The notes: generated by a model not told the origin, from the letters alone. A stretch of 64,000 nt of DNA from Streptomyces sp. S465 (GCF_026898115.1 NZ_CP114036.1:5946001-6010000); one strand, 5' to 3'. Positions 1 to 7,903 are shown, numbered from the stretch's first letter. Numbers and translations are program-made.

Positions 1-245
1 CGGATGATCACGTCACCGTCGTCGGCCGACTCCACCAGCTGATCCAGAGTGGTCCCCAGCGCTCGCGCTATCGCACTCAACTGATCAAGACTGATCCGCC
101 GGTGTCCCGTCTCGATACGGCTTAGCGTGGACGGACTCAGATAGCAGCGGGCGGCCAGTTCGTCGAGCGACCAGCCCAACGCCGAACGCAGCCCCCTGAT
201 GCGCTTGCGGACCAGTCCGTCGAGAACACTGTCCTCTTGCGTCAT
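1..245 (-). CDS. XRE-family transcriptional regulator, N-terminal part (cut by window edge)
   Basis: The first 81 codons of a DNA-binding regulator are present; the rest lies outside the window. The protein starts MTQEDSVLDG and contains a canonical HTH_3 helix-turn-helix at about residues 10-65 (DELAARCYLSPSTLSRIETG). Full-length members with this start often carry a C-terminal cupin domain, but that part cannot be seen here. The ATG at 245-243 sits inside an inverted repeat that continues into the intergenic space, which suggests autoregulation. It is divergent from the methyltransferase at 293. Confidence 0.8.
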   Translation of the reverse strand, partial: MTQEDSVLDGLVRKRIRGLRSALGWSLDELAARCYLSPSTLSRIETGHRRISLDQLSAIARALGTTLDQLVESADDGDVII

Positions 246-260
246 ACGCAAGAGCGTATG
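243..260. promoter_or_regulatory. Inverted repeat, candidate XRE operator
   Basis: CATACGC-AAGA-GCGTATG is a perfect 7-bp palindrome with a 4-nt centre. It overlaps the start codon of the XRE gene and lies 33 bp before the divergent methyltransferase. The position fits an autoregulatory site, but binding is inferred. Confidence 0.5.
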
Positions 261-292
261 CCATAACGGAAACGGCCTCGTAAGGTCGAAGC

Positions 293-1168
293 ATGACGGA
301 CCACCACCACAGCCACGACGACCACCACCACAACCAGGGCGTGACCGAACCGGACGACGCGGCCATGGCCGCACTCCTGGACCTCGACGCCGAAGTCCTG
401 CACACATTCCTGTCCGACGTGACGTCCGACCTGGCACGACTGAGCCCCGACCGGCCACCCCACCGCATCCTCGACCTGGGCAGCGGCACCGGCGCCGGCA
501 CCTTCGCCCTGCTCCAGCGCTTCGAGGACGCCGAGGTGATCGCCGTCGACCGATCCCCCGAGCTCATGGACCACCTGCGGGACAAGGCCCGGGACCGCGG
601 CGTGGAGCACCGGATCCGCACCGTCCAGGCGGATCTGGACGGCGCATGGCCGGCCCTGGACACCGTGGACCTGGTATGGGCCTCGGCGTCCGTCCACCAC
701 CTGGCCGATCCCGACCGAGGTTTGCGCGAGATCTTCCGGTCGCTGCGCCCCGGCGGACTTCTGGCGGTGATCGAGATGGCCGGTTTTCCGCGCTTCCTGC
801 CCGACGACGTCGGCCGAGGGCGCCCCGGACTCGAAGCCCGCTGTCATGCCGCGATGGCCGAAGCGCGCGCCGAGCACCTACCGCACCTGGGCTCCGACTG
901 GGGCCCTCGTATCTCCCGCGCCGGATTCACCATCGAGGCGGAGCGCCCCTTCTCCCTCGACCTGCGCCCTCCGCTGCCGGAGGCCACTGGCCGCTACGCC
1001 CAGGCCACTCTGCGACGCGCGCGTTCCCATCTGGCCGGGGCACTGAGCGCCGACGACCTGGCCACGCTCGACCACCTCATCGACAGCGACGCCCCCGACG
1101 GCGTCCTGCGACGCGACGACCTCCACGTCCGCGTCGAGAGGACGCTCTGGGCGGCCCGACGCCCATGA
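293..1168 (+). CDS. Class I SAM-dependent methyltransferase with His-rich N-terminus
   Basis: A 291-aa protein with a Rossmann-fold methyltransferase domain. Motif I (LDLGSGTGAG, about residues 60-69) binds S-adenosylmethionine; an acidic loop (IAVDRSPELM) and VDLVWASASVHHL follow as in Methyltransf_11/25 proteins, and FRSLRPGGLLAVIEM matches the usual post-motif region. The substrate is not predictable. The first 16 residues contain two HHH runs and could bind metal or simply be low complexity. It is divergent from an XRE regulator and shares a 48-bp control region with it, so it is probably the main target of that regulator. The ATG at 293 follows GGTCGAAGC. Confidence 0.85.
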   Translation: MTDHHHSHDDHHHNQGVTEPDDAAMAALLDLDAEVLHTFLSDVTSDLARLSPDRPPHRILDLGSGTGAGTFALLQRFEDAEVIAVDRSPELMDHLRDKARDRGVEHRIRTVQADLDGAWPALDTVDLVWASASVHHLADPDRGLREIFRSLRPGGLLAVIEMAGFPRFLPDDVGRGRPGLEARCHAAMAEARAEHLPHLGSDWGPRISRAGFTIEAERPFSLDLRPPLPEATGRYAQATLRRARSHLAGALSADDLATLDHLIDSDAPDGVLRRDDLHVRVERTLWAARRP

Positions 1169-1306
1169 ACCGGCCTGCCGGCAACAGGTCCTGAGGCGAA
1201 AGCGAAAGGCGCCGAAGCGAAAGGCGCCGAAGTTCGAGCAGGTCCCGGTGGTGCGGTAGCGGGGGAGGACGGGCGCGAGGACGAACCTCTGGCTGTGCGC
1301 GTCGAC

Positions 1307-1597
1307 TCAGGCGCCGAGGGCGAAGAGGAGAGCGGTGGTCCCGGCGCATCCGATGGCGCCGAGGGCCGTTCCCGCGACGGCGGCCCACAGCCGCCCGGTG
1401 CCGCGACGGGCGTGGTGGACACCCATCGCGCCGAGCGCGACGGCGAGGGCTCCGGCGAGGATCGCCCACGGCAGGGTGACGAGCAGCAACGAGGGCACCC
1501 ACGCACCCAGGGCGGAGAAGACGCCGAGGACCAGCGCGGTGGGTCCCAGCGCGACGGCGGGTGAGTCACTTCGGCCGGACACGGTCGACTCGGACAT
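1307..1597 (-). CDS. Small membrane protein (DUF4190-like)
   Basis: A 96-aa protein with two hydrophobic segments (about residues 17-48 and 65-92) joined by a short basic loop (GVHHARRGTGR), the layout of small DUF4190-type actinobacterial membrane proteins. I chose the ATG at 1597 because AGGGGGC lies just upstream; an earlier ATG at 1624 is possible but has no clear Shine-Dalgarno. Function is unknown. It stands alone between the methyltransferase and the lectin gene. Confidence 0.6.
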   Translation of the reverse strand: MSESTVSGRSDSPAVALGPTALVLGVFSALGAWVPSLLLVTLPWAILAGALAVALGAMGVHHARRGTGRLWAAVAGTALGAIGCAGTTALLFALGA

Positions 1598-1744
1598 GGC
1601 CTGCCCCCTGGAGAACCGGTTCACATGCTGTACCGATCGTACCGGCGGGGGTCCGCCGAGGGCACGCGCGGTCGAGAGCCGGGGCAGCGCCGTTCATGGT
1701 GCTGCCCCGGCGGTCTTGGCCGGGGCAGCTGATCTCACGGGGTG

Positions 1745-2293
1745 TCAGACGGTATCGGCGGTCCAGCGCTGGTGTACGAGCCCGTGACAGCGCCACTGGG
1801 TGACCTGCGTGTTCTGCTGGCCGGTGGTGGTCTGGTCCATACACTTGCCGCTGTACTTGTTGATCAGGAGGAACTGGTCGCCGTTCTCGACTCCGACGCG
1901 AGCCCACAGCTGGTCTTCAGAGGCGCTGTTGCAGCCGTAGCCGGTCAGCTTATGGCCGTTTGCCACGCTGTGGTTGCCGTTGGCCAGGCAGGTGCCGCTG
2001 GCCACGTTGCGAAGCTGGAACCAGTCACCCTGGACGGGCACCATCTCCCACCTCTGGTTGGCCCCGCCGTGGACGTTGTACAGAATCACGGGGGTGCCAG
2101 GATTCGCCGAGCCGCCCTGCAGGTCGAGGACCAGGCTGGGAGTCTTCACGGTGTGGATGATGACGGTCTGATTGGCGGCGGCGTCTGCCGGTTCCGCGGC
2201 GCCGGCCGGATGCGCGGTCAGGCCGGTGAGGGCCAGGGCCAGCAGTGACGTCGTGCCGAGCGCTGCCTGCCGGACGTACCGAACGGTGGGCAT
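1745..2293 (-). CDS. Secreted ricin B-type lectin (RICIN domain)
   Basis: A 182-aa exported protein. Residues 1-35 form a signal peptide (basic start, LLALALTGLTAH core, probable cleavage near AGAAEP). The mature part is one beta-trefoil carbohydrate-binding domain with the repeating QxW signature visible as NQRWEMV, DQLWARV and HQRWTAD, and with C-x-N-G and K-C-MD elements in the repeats. No catalytic domain is attached, so it is a stand-alone sugar-binding secreted protein. The start at 2293 is supported by GGGGAGGAG 6 nt upstream. Confidence 0.85.
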   Translation of the reverse strand: MPTVRYVRQAALGTTSLLALALTGLTAHPAGAAEPADAAANQTVIIHTVKTPSLVLDLQGGSANPGTPVILYNVHGGANQRWEMVPVQGDWFQLRNVASGTCLANGNHSVANGHKLTGYGCNSASEDQLWARVGVENGDQFLLINKYSGKCMDQTTTGQQNTQVTQWRCHGLVHQRWTADTV

Positions 2294-2539
2294 AGCGTCT
2301 CCTCCCCATCGGAGTCTGTCCGCCTTCGAGGCGGGAGCACCTAGCATCCCCGCCCGCGCTCGAGTTCCACATGGGCGTCGGCATCGTCGTCCACGAGCAG
2401 CAGTTGCCGCCTCCGCGATCCGAACCCCGAGCGGGCATGGTGCGCGGATGGCGGGCGCCACACGACGGACTCGGCTGCTCCGTGCGATGGGGGTGCACCT
2501 CCGTGGGCCGGGGGCCGGCGGCCGGGAGCCTCACCTGGC

Positions 2540-3373
2540 TCAGGTGGCGGGTGGGGTGCGCGCCTCTTCACCGGGCCGGGGGAGAGCGGTGATCCCGGCG
2601 AGGATGAGATCGATCCCGGCGAGGAACTGCTCGCGGTCGTCGTGCCCGCGCAGCTGGTCCGCGACGGCCCGGGTGAACGGGTAGTCGTCGGGGTCGAGTT
2701 CTTCCCATGCCGTCGACGCGGCATCGAGGAACCGGGCGCGGTCCACGTCGGGCCCGAGCGTGCGGGCGCTCGCGGCGTTGGCGGCGTTCTGGCCCGCGGC
2801 GCCGAGGATGTAGTGCGTCAACGCCGAGGTCGCCGCGAACCAGTTGCTCTCGGGCACGTCGAGCGCGCGGATCCGGCGCCCGATGCTTTCGAAGATCCGC
2901 GGCGCCACCGTCTCCCAGAGGCTGCGGGAGAGCTGCGTCGCGAGCTGCGTGGCGAGCCACGGGTGTTCCTCGATCGCGTCGAACAGGCCGAGCGCGACGG
3001 CGCGAATCCCGTCCTGCGGTGAGTCCGCGGACCCGGCGGACGCGGCGGACCCGGCGGGTGCGGCAGACTCGGCCGGCTCGGCGGACCCGGCAGACGCGGC
3101 AGACTCGGCCGACCCGCCGGACCTGGCAGACTCGGCCGGCTCGGCGGCCAGAGCGGCGGCGACGACGGCGTCGGTGGCGGCGCCGAGCAGCTCGCCCTTG
3201 TTCGCCACATGCCAATAGACCGCCCCGGGCCCGGTGGCGAGGCGCTCGGTCAGCGCCCGGAACGTCAGCCCGCTCTCACCGGCCGTGTCGAGCAGCTCGA
3301 CGGCGGCCTCGACGATGCGCTCGCGGGAGAGCGCCTCTGTGCGCCGCTGTGACCGGCGCGTCCGCGTTGCCAT
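2540..3373 (-). CDS. TetR-family regulator with inserted Ala/Ser/Gly-rich tract
   Basis: A 277-aa TetR repressor. The N-terminal HTH is clear (ERIVEAAVELLDTAGESGLTFRALTERLATGPGAVYWHVANKGELL, about residues 17-62) and the C-terminal half is a typical all-helical ligand domain. Between them, about residues 74-118, lies a repetitive tract of AEPAES/SGSAAS units encoded by imperfect GCGGACCCG-like DNA repeats at about 3010-3140, not expected in the family. It is divergent from an FAD monooxygenase and probably represses it through the palindrome at 3416-3439. Confidence 0.85.
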   Translation of the reverse strand: MATRTRRSQRRTEALSRERIVEAAVELLDTAGESGLTFRALTERLATGPGAVYWHVANKGELLGAATDAVVAAALAAEPAESARSGGSAESAASAGSAEPAESAAPAGSAASAGSADSPQDGIRAVALGLFDAIEEHPWLATQLATQLSRSLWETVAPRIFESIGRRIRALDVPESNWFAATSALTHYILGAAGQNAANAASARTLGPDVDRARFLDAASTAWEELDPDDYPFTRAVADQLRGHDDREQFLAGIDLILAGITALPRPGEEARTPPAT

Positions 3374-3398
3374 GCGGCCATCTTGACACGTCTGGAGC

Positions 3399-3439
3399 AC
3401 CGTTCCAATATGGAGCGCCGTTCCAACATTGGAACGGCG
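3399..3439. promoter_or_regulatory. TetR operator: palindrome plus upstream half-site
   Basis: At 3416-3439 CGCCGTTCCAA and TTGGAACGGCG form a perfect 11-bp inverted repeat around CA. A further CCGTTCCAATAT half-site sits at about 3400. The block fills the gap between the divergent TetR gene and the monooxygenase, the usual place for a TetR operator. Confidence 0.65.
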
Positions 3440-3506
3440 TACCAGAGAGTGCCCGGCCGGACCACCCCACCGACGGTCCGGGCGGCCTCGGTCCCGAAGG
3501 ATTCAG

Positions 3507-4631
3507 ATGCGCACCCCCGTCACGATCATCGGCGCCGGACTCGGCGGCCTCACCCTCGCCCGCGTCCTCCACGTCCACGGCATCCCGGCCACGGTCTACG
3601 AGGCGGAACCCTCGCCGACGGCACGTGCGCAGGGCGGGATGCTCGACATCCACGACGACAACGGCCAACTGGCCCTGCGGGCGGCCGGCCTGCTGGACGA
3701 GTTCCGCGGCCTCATCCTGGAGGGCCGCCAGGCCATGCGGATCCTCGACCGGAACGGCACCGTCCTGTTCGACCAACCCGACGACGGCACGGGCGGACGC
3801 CCCGAGGTGCAGCGCGGCGAACTGCGCCAGATGCTGCTCGACTCGCTCCCGGCCGGCACCGTCCGGTGGGGCCACAAGGTCAGCGGCGTCCGTGCCCTCG
3901 GCGAGGGCCGCCACGAGGTGACGTTCGCCGACGGCGGCACCGTCGTCACCAGCCTGCTGGTCGGCGCGGACGGCGCGTGGTCACGGGTCCGGCCGCTGCT
4001 CTCCACCGCCACGCCCGAGTACGTCGGCCGGTCGTTCGTCGAGACGTGGCTGTTCGACAGCGACACCCGGCACCCGGCCGCCGCGAAGGCGGTCGGCGGC
4101 GGGTCGATGCTCGCGCTCGCACCGGGCAAGGGAATCCAGGCCCACCGGGAAAAGGGCGAAACCCTGCACACCTATGTGGCGCTCACCAAGCCGCGGGACT
4201 GGTTCGCGACCATCGACGTCACCGATGCCGCCGCGGCCACCGCGCGGATCGCGCGGGAATTCGACGGCTGGGCGCCGGAGCTCACCGCACTGATCACCGA
4301 CAGCGACACCGCGCCGGTCCTGCGCCTCCTCAACGCCCTGCCGATCGGGCACCGGTGGGACCGGGTGCCCGGAGTGACCCTGGTCGGCGACGCCGCCCAC
4401 CTCTCGGCCCCGAACGGCGAAGGCGCCAACCTGGCCATGCTCGACGGCGCCGAACTCGGCACGGCCCTCGCCGCGCACCCCGACGCCCCCGAGGCCGCCC
4501 TCACCGAGTACGAGCAGGCCATGTTCCCCCGCAGTACCGAAGCCGCCGCCGAAGGCGCCCAAGGCTACGAGCTCATGTTCGGCCAGAACGCACCCCACAG
4601 CCTGGTCACCGCGTTCACCGGCCACCCGTAG
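3507..4631 (+). CDS. FAD-dependent monooxygenase (TetX / PHBH fold)
   Basis: A 374-aa class A flavoprotein monooxygenase. The N-terminus carries the FAD dinucleotide motif GAGLGGL (about residues 8-14), the middle holds the DG-type motif LLVGADGAWSRVR (about 152-164), and the C-terminal half has the GD motif VTLVGDAAHLSAPNGEGANLAM that contacts the FAD ribityl chain. Overall order resembles TetX-like tetracycline hydroxylases, but the same fold covers many aromatic hydroxylases, so resistance should not be assumed. The start at ATG 3507 gives a complete FAD motif. It is divergent from a TetR regulator. Confidence 0.85.
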   Translation: MRTPVTIIGAGLGGLTLARVLHVHGIPATVYEAEPSPTARAQGGMLDIHDDNGQLALRAAGLLDEFRGLILEGRQAMRILDRNGTVLFDQPDDGTGGRPEVQRGELRQMLLDSLPAGTVRWGHKVSGVRALGEGRHEVTFADGGTVVTSLLVGADGAWSRVRPLLSTATPEYVGRSFVETWLFDSDTRHPAAAKAVGGGSMLALAPGKGIQAHREKGETLHTYVALTKPRDWFATIDVTDAAAATARIAREFDGWAPELTALITDSDTAPVLRLLNALPIGHRWDRVPGVTLVGDAAHLSAPNGEGANLAMLDGAELGTALAAHPDAPEAALTEYEQAMFPRSTEAAAEGAQGYELMFGQNAPHSLVTAFTGHP

Positions 4632-4914
4632 CCGGGCATTCCCGTGGGTGTCGAAATCGCGGGCCATCGTGAACCGGTGGTGCGGGCCGATGAGGACACG
4701 GCAGACGCCCTCTGCGGCCTGGCAGTCGAAGGGGACGTCCTCGCCGTCGAAGGACCGGACCACCACGGGCAGGCGGTCGGCGGCGTCGCCGTCGGCCCTC
4801 CAGCAGTACAGGTCCTCGTGCTCCGTGCCCGCCCGGACGAGCAGCCCGTCCTCCCTGAGATGCGTCCACGGCTCCTGGATCAGGTCCAGGTATCCATCGA
4901 AGGCGCCCTACGCC
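4632..4914 (-). pseudogene. Remnant of a small conserved protein (SMI1/KNR4-like?)
   Basis: The minus strand encodes GAFDGYLDLIQEPWTHLREDG, then a stretch including EHEDLYCWRADGD, VVVRSFDGEDVPFD and PHHRFTMARDFDTHG, which reads like the middle/C-terminal part of a real Streptomyces protein. No start codon is available: a stop lies directly upstream at about 4912. The frame also runs into the monooxygenase gene without its own stop. I read it as a gene fragment truncated at both ends. The family assignment is only an impression. Confidence 0.45.
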
Positions 4915-4950
4915 GACGTCGAGACGCGCCCCTGGAGGCGTCGGGGCCGG

Positions 4951-5868
4951 TCACTTCGAGTCGACCCTCCCCAGCGGTTCACCGGCCGCGGTCAGGGCGC
5001 GACGGGCGGTGGGCCACGCGTCGTCGAGGCCCAGTGCGGTCCGCAGATAGGCCAGGGTGGCGCGCTGGACGAGGGCGACGCGTTCGGGGCTTTCGTCGGT
5101 GGTCCGCGTGTCGTGGGAGCCCTGGATGCCGCCGAGTCCGTGTTCCGCGCCGAACAGCGTCAGCAGGTCGGTGGCACCCGGGCTCAGGCGGTAGCCGTCG
5201 GTGAACCAGTCCGGGCCGCGCACCGTCAGTGGGGACTGGTCCCGGTCGCCCGCGACCACCAGGCTCGGCGCCTTCAGCCCGGTGAAGTCCGGGCTCATGA
5301 ACGGGAAGTGCTCGGCGGCGAGCGCGCTCAGGTCGGCGCCGCCGGTTCCGGGCAGAGAGAGCAGCACGGCCGCGCTGACGCGGGGGTCGGCCATGCTCTC
5401 ACCGGGCGCGCCGTCGGCGTCGATGACCCGTGCGCCCACGAGTGTGCTGGCGGTTTGCGCGCCCCACGAGTGCCCGGCGACCGCGACGCGGTCGTGGTCG
5501 CCGCGTCCGGCCAGCCCCGGCACCTCGGCTTCGATGGTGCCGAGGTGGTCCAGGACGCCGGTCAGATCGTCGGTCCTGATCCGCCAGATGTGCGGAGTGC
5601 GCGGGTCGTCGGGCGGCAGGCCCAGCGCGTCGAGATGGGTCGGCTGCACGACGACGAACCCGTGGGAGGCCCAGAAGTCGGCCAGGGGCGCGTAGTCGTC
5701 CATGGTCAGGGTCGCGCCGTGCGAGAAGAGGACGACGGGCAGGTCGCGTCCGGCCGTCGGCGCCGTGACCCGTACGTGCAGGTCCTGGCCCCGGCCGGGG
5801 GCGGGGAGAGCGACCGGCCTGACGGCGACGGTCGGGGTGGCGGGGATGGCCGTGGTGGTGTCGTACAT
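4951..5868 (-). CDS. Alpha/beta hydrolase (dienelactone hydrolase/chlorophyllase-like)
   Basis: A 305-aa hydrolase. The fold is shown by LPVVLFSHGATLTMDDY (oxyanion strand-loop, about residues 42-58) and the nucleophile elbow GHSWGA (Ser at about residue 132), followed by acid and histidine regions (VVAGDRDQSPL; FGAEHGLGG). No signal peptide is visible, so it is probably cytosolic. Substrate is unknown. It starts at ATG 5868 with only a weak AGG-type site. It is divergent from a TetR gene, and the two palindromes between them imply ligand-controlled expression of the hydrolase. Confidence 0.8.
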   Translation of the reverse strand: MYDTTTAIPATPTVAVRPVALPAPGRGQDLHVRVTAPTAGRDLPVVLFSHGATLTMDDYAPLADFWASHGFVVVQPTHLDALGLPPDDPRTPHIWRIRTDDLTGVLDHLGTIEAEVPGLAGRGDHDRVAVAGHSWGAQTASTLVGARVIDADGAPGESMADPRVSAAVLLSLPGTGGADLSALAAEHFPFMSPDFTGLKAPSLVVAGDRDQSPLTVRGPDWFTDGYRLSPGATDLLTLFGAEHGLGGIQGSHDTRTTDESPERVALVQRATLAYLRTALGLDDAWPTARRALTAAGEPLGRVDSK

Positions 5869-5935
5869 GGGGTGAAGACCTTTCTGGACGGGCGTCGGTG
5901 CCCGTGCGGCGCGGTGGGCTGCCATACTGGAAAAA

Positions 5936-5992
5936 CGGAGCGTTGCTCCGCATCAACCGCCACAATACGGAGCGTTGTTCCGCTTTGCAAGC
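5936..5992. promoter_or_regulatory. Two palindromes, candidate TetR operators
   Basis: CGGAGC-GTT-GCTCCG at 5936-5950 is perfect; CGGAGC-GTT-GTTCCG at 5978-5992 has one mismatch. Their starts are 42 bp apart, close to four helical turns, so two dimers could bind the same face. They lie between the divergent hydrolase and TetR genes. Confidence 0.65.
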
Positions 5993-6006
5993 AGGAGGTG
6001 TCCTTG

Positions 6007-6591
6007 ATGCCCACGGACGAGACATCGCCGTCCTCCACCGGCCGACGCAAACGATCCGACGTCCGCCGGAACGAGCAGATGCTCCTGGACGCCGCCGCGG
6101 CCGTGTTCGTCCGCGCGGGGGTGGACGCCCCCGTGCGGGAGATCGCCGCCGAGTCCGGCCTCGGCATGGGCACCATCTACCGCCACTTCCCCACCCGGGC
6201 GGACCTGGTGGTCGCGGTCTTCCGGCACCAGCTCGACGCGCTCGCCGCCGCCGCGCACACTCCCCCCGCCGCCGACACCCCGTACGAGGCCCTGCGGCTG
6301 TGGGTCCACCAGTTCGCCGACTTCCTGGTGACCAAGCACGGCCTGGCCGGGGCGATGCGCTCGGACCAGCCCGGGTTCGAGAGCCTGCACGCCGAGTTCG
6401 TCGAGCGCCTGCTGCCCGTACTGGACCAGTTGCTGACGACGTCCGCCGCCGCCGGCCACACCCGCGCGGACGTACGGGCCTACGACCTCATGCTCGCCAT
6501 CGGCAACCTGTGCATCGGAGTCGGCACCTTCCCCGACTACCAGGCCCGCCACATGATCGACCTGCTGCTCACCGGCCTCGCGCGGACCTAG
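6007..6591 (+). CDS. TetR-family regulator
   Basis: A 194-aa repressor. The N-terminal HTH (MLLDAAAAVFVRAGVDAPVREIAAESGLGMGTIYRHFPTRADL) is typical, followed by a helical ligand-binding domain resembling the SbtR/TetR_C group (DFLVTKHGLAGAMRS). The ATG at 6007 has AGGAGG 9 nt upstream. Two palindromes directly upstream are the likely binding sites; the divergent alpha/beta hydrolase is the likely target. Confidence 0.85.
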   Translation: MPTDETSPSSTGRRKRSDVRRNEQMLLDAAAAVFVRAGVDAPVREIAAESGLGMGTIYRHFPTRADLVVAVFRHQLDALAAAAHTPPAADTPYEALRLWVHQFADFLVTKHGLAGAMRSDQPGFESLHAEFVERLLPVLDQLLTTSAAAGHTRADVRAYDLMLAIGNLCIGVGTFPDYQARHMIDLLLTGLART

Positions 6592-6731
6592 TGGCCCCAG
6601 CTCCACATCGCGGCCGTCTTCCTTCGGTCCGTCCGATGACCCGAACGACAGTCCCTAGTGTCACCTTCCAGGGGAGCGAGAGCAATCGGACCGGAGGACC
6701 ACCCCGCAGGGCGTGTCCCTCCTGGCTGTTC

Positions 6732-6782
6732 CTGACGTCGCGTCAGGTAAACTTCGATTGCTTTGGCTGACCTAGTCAGCCG
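6732..6782. repeat. Two perfect 7-3-7 palindromes spaced 34 bp
   Basis: CCTGACG-TCG-CGTCAGG lies at 6732-6748 and GGCTGAC-CTA-GTCAGCC at 6766-6782. Both centre on TGAC/GTCA half-sites and their starts are exactly 34 bp apart. They could be operators or recombination-related sites; no adjacent gene start explains them. Confidence 0.5.
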
Positions 6783-7203
6783 ATGCTCCTCTGGGCTGTT
6801 GGTTGACCCTCGTTGGGCCGTCACTGGTGCCTATATATTCCCAGGCGTCCGCACCCATGGGCCAGCCAATATTCGCCTCTCAGCCCTGCTGGCCTGACCG
6901 GCCCAGGCCCCGGAAGGCGGTGCAGTGCGCACGGTCAGCCGACCGCCCCGGCGCCCTTCATACCGCAGCGCCCGATGACCGAATGGATGTGGCGGAAACC
7001 GTCTTCACTTACTCAAGGGCGCGCCTGCGGCGCGCCGGGCGGACTGGCCGCCCCGGCGGGCTGCGGGCCTGGCGGCCGGTCCCGCCGGGCACCCACCGCC
7101 CGTATTGCCAGCGCACCTTGAGGAGTGCGGACACGCGCATCCGCTTGTCGGGGCTGGTGCGTTGTGGCTGGTGGCCGACGGCCTCCGAGGCTTTAGACAG
7201 CCA

Positions 7204-7317
7204 CCACGGGGCGAGCCTCGAAGAACAGGGGGCCAATCGGTCGCAAACGCGGGCAGGATCACAGACCCGCCCGATTCGCCGGGCCAGCGTAAGGCCCCCT
7301 GTTCTCTCGCCCCGTGG
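7204..7317. repeat. Long imperfect inverted repeat
   Basis: The arm at 7204-7234 (CCACGGGGCGAG then GAACAGGGGGCC) is complementary to 7293-7317 (GGCCCCCTGTTC then CTCGCCCCGTGG), with about 58 nt between that contain a smaller GCGGGCAGG-type stem. It could be a structured RNA or a terminator facing the small gene at 7383. Confidence 0.45.
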
Positions 7318-7382
7318 CAGCTCCCGCCCAAAGCCTCTGCGGCCGGCGGCGTGCCCACAGCGCACCGACCGGGCACCGCGCC

Positions 7383-7667
7383 TCACTCCTCGGGTTCGGG
7401 CAGCCGCTTGCCTCTGCTCTCGGCCACCCGCAGGGCATCGCGCAGCGCCTCGCAGAGACGGTTTCCAAGGAACCGTAATTCCCCGGCGCTCACCTTCTTT
7501 TCGTTCAGCATCTCCAAGCCGATAGCGAGGAGTTCCGTTCCTGTGCGTAGCTGTACGTCCTCCATCTCGTCCGCGACCTGCGAGACGTAACCGTGGTGAT
7601 CGGTGACGAGATAGCACGGCTTGCCACTCGGATCGGACCAGGGGAGAAGTCGGGGGCGTGCGCTCAT
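7383..7667 (-). CDS. Small conserved actinobacterial protein (paralogue of the 52127 gene)
   Basis: A 94-aa protein of unknown function. It opens MSARPRLLPWSDPSGKPCYL and ends with ELRFLGNRLCEALRDALRVAESRG, and both blocks are nearly repeated in the 105-aa protein at 52127-52444, so the two are clear paralogues. No catalytic motif is visible; predicted helices dominate the C-terminus. Its ATG overlaps the stop codon of a 27-codon ORF upstream (ATGA), suggesting translational coupling. It is divergent from an HTH-TPR regulator, as its paralogue is divergent from an XRE/DUF397 pair. Confidence 0.7.
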   Translation of the reverse strand: MSARPRLLPWSDPSGKPCYLVTDHHGYVSQVADEMEDVQLRTGTELLAIGLEMLNEKKVSAGELRFLGNRLCEALRDALRVAESRGKRLPEPEE

Positions 7668-7747
7668 CGGTTCACCACCTCTGGCCCGGTACAGCCATGT
7701 GCGAACAACCACGACTGTTCGACCCGACCGGCGATACGCTCTCTCAT
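7664..7747 (-). CDS. 27-aa ORF coupled to the downstream small protein
   Basis: This short ORF begins MRERIAGRVEQSWLFAHG and has a good Shine-Dalgarno (GAGGAG, 7 nt before its ATG at 7747). Its TGA overlaps the ATG of the next gene. The ribosome binding site and the overlap are the evidence; the peptide itself is not recognised. It may be a leader or coupling ORF rather than a functional protein. Confidence 0.45.
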   Translation of the reverse strand: MRERIAGRVEQSWLFAHGCTGPEVVNR

Positions 7748-7903
7748 GTTGGCGCTCCTCGCAGCGTTGACCACGCCCCCGGACCGTTCGCCCGGTCGCG
7801 GGGGTACACCTAGGCAACCCCTGTGGCACTTCAGCGGGTAGCGCCTGTAGGGGTGTTGAAAGGTGTTGGTTCCGCATTCGTTCATGACCGAAGGCCGTGA
7901 ATC

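Larger units (their letters stand above)
6592..7382. other. Non-coding region with paired hairpins
   Basis: No convincing gene is visible in about 790 bp. It contains two short perfect palindromes at 6732-6748 and 6766-6782 and a long imperfect inverted repeat at 7204-7317. It marks the left edge of the lower-GC island. Confidence 0.4.

Noticed and set aside
3507..4631. Naming the monooxygenase tet(X)
   Set aside because: The fold and motif order match, but many aromatic hydroxylases share them and the substrate residues cannot be judged here.
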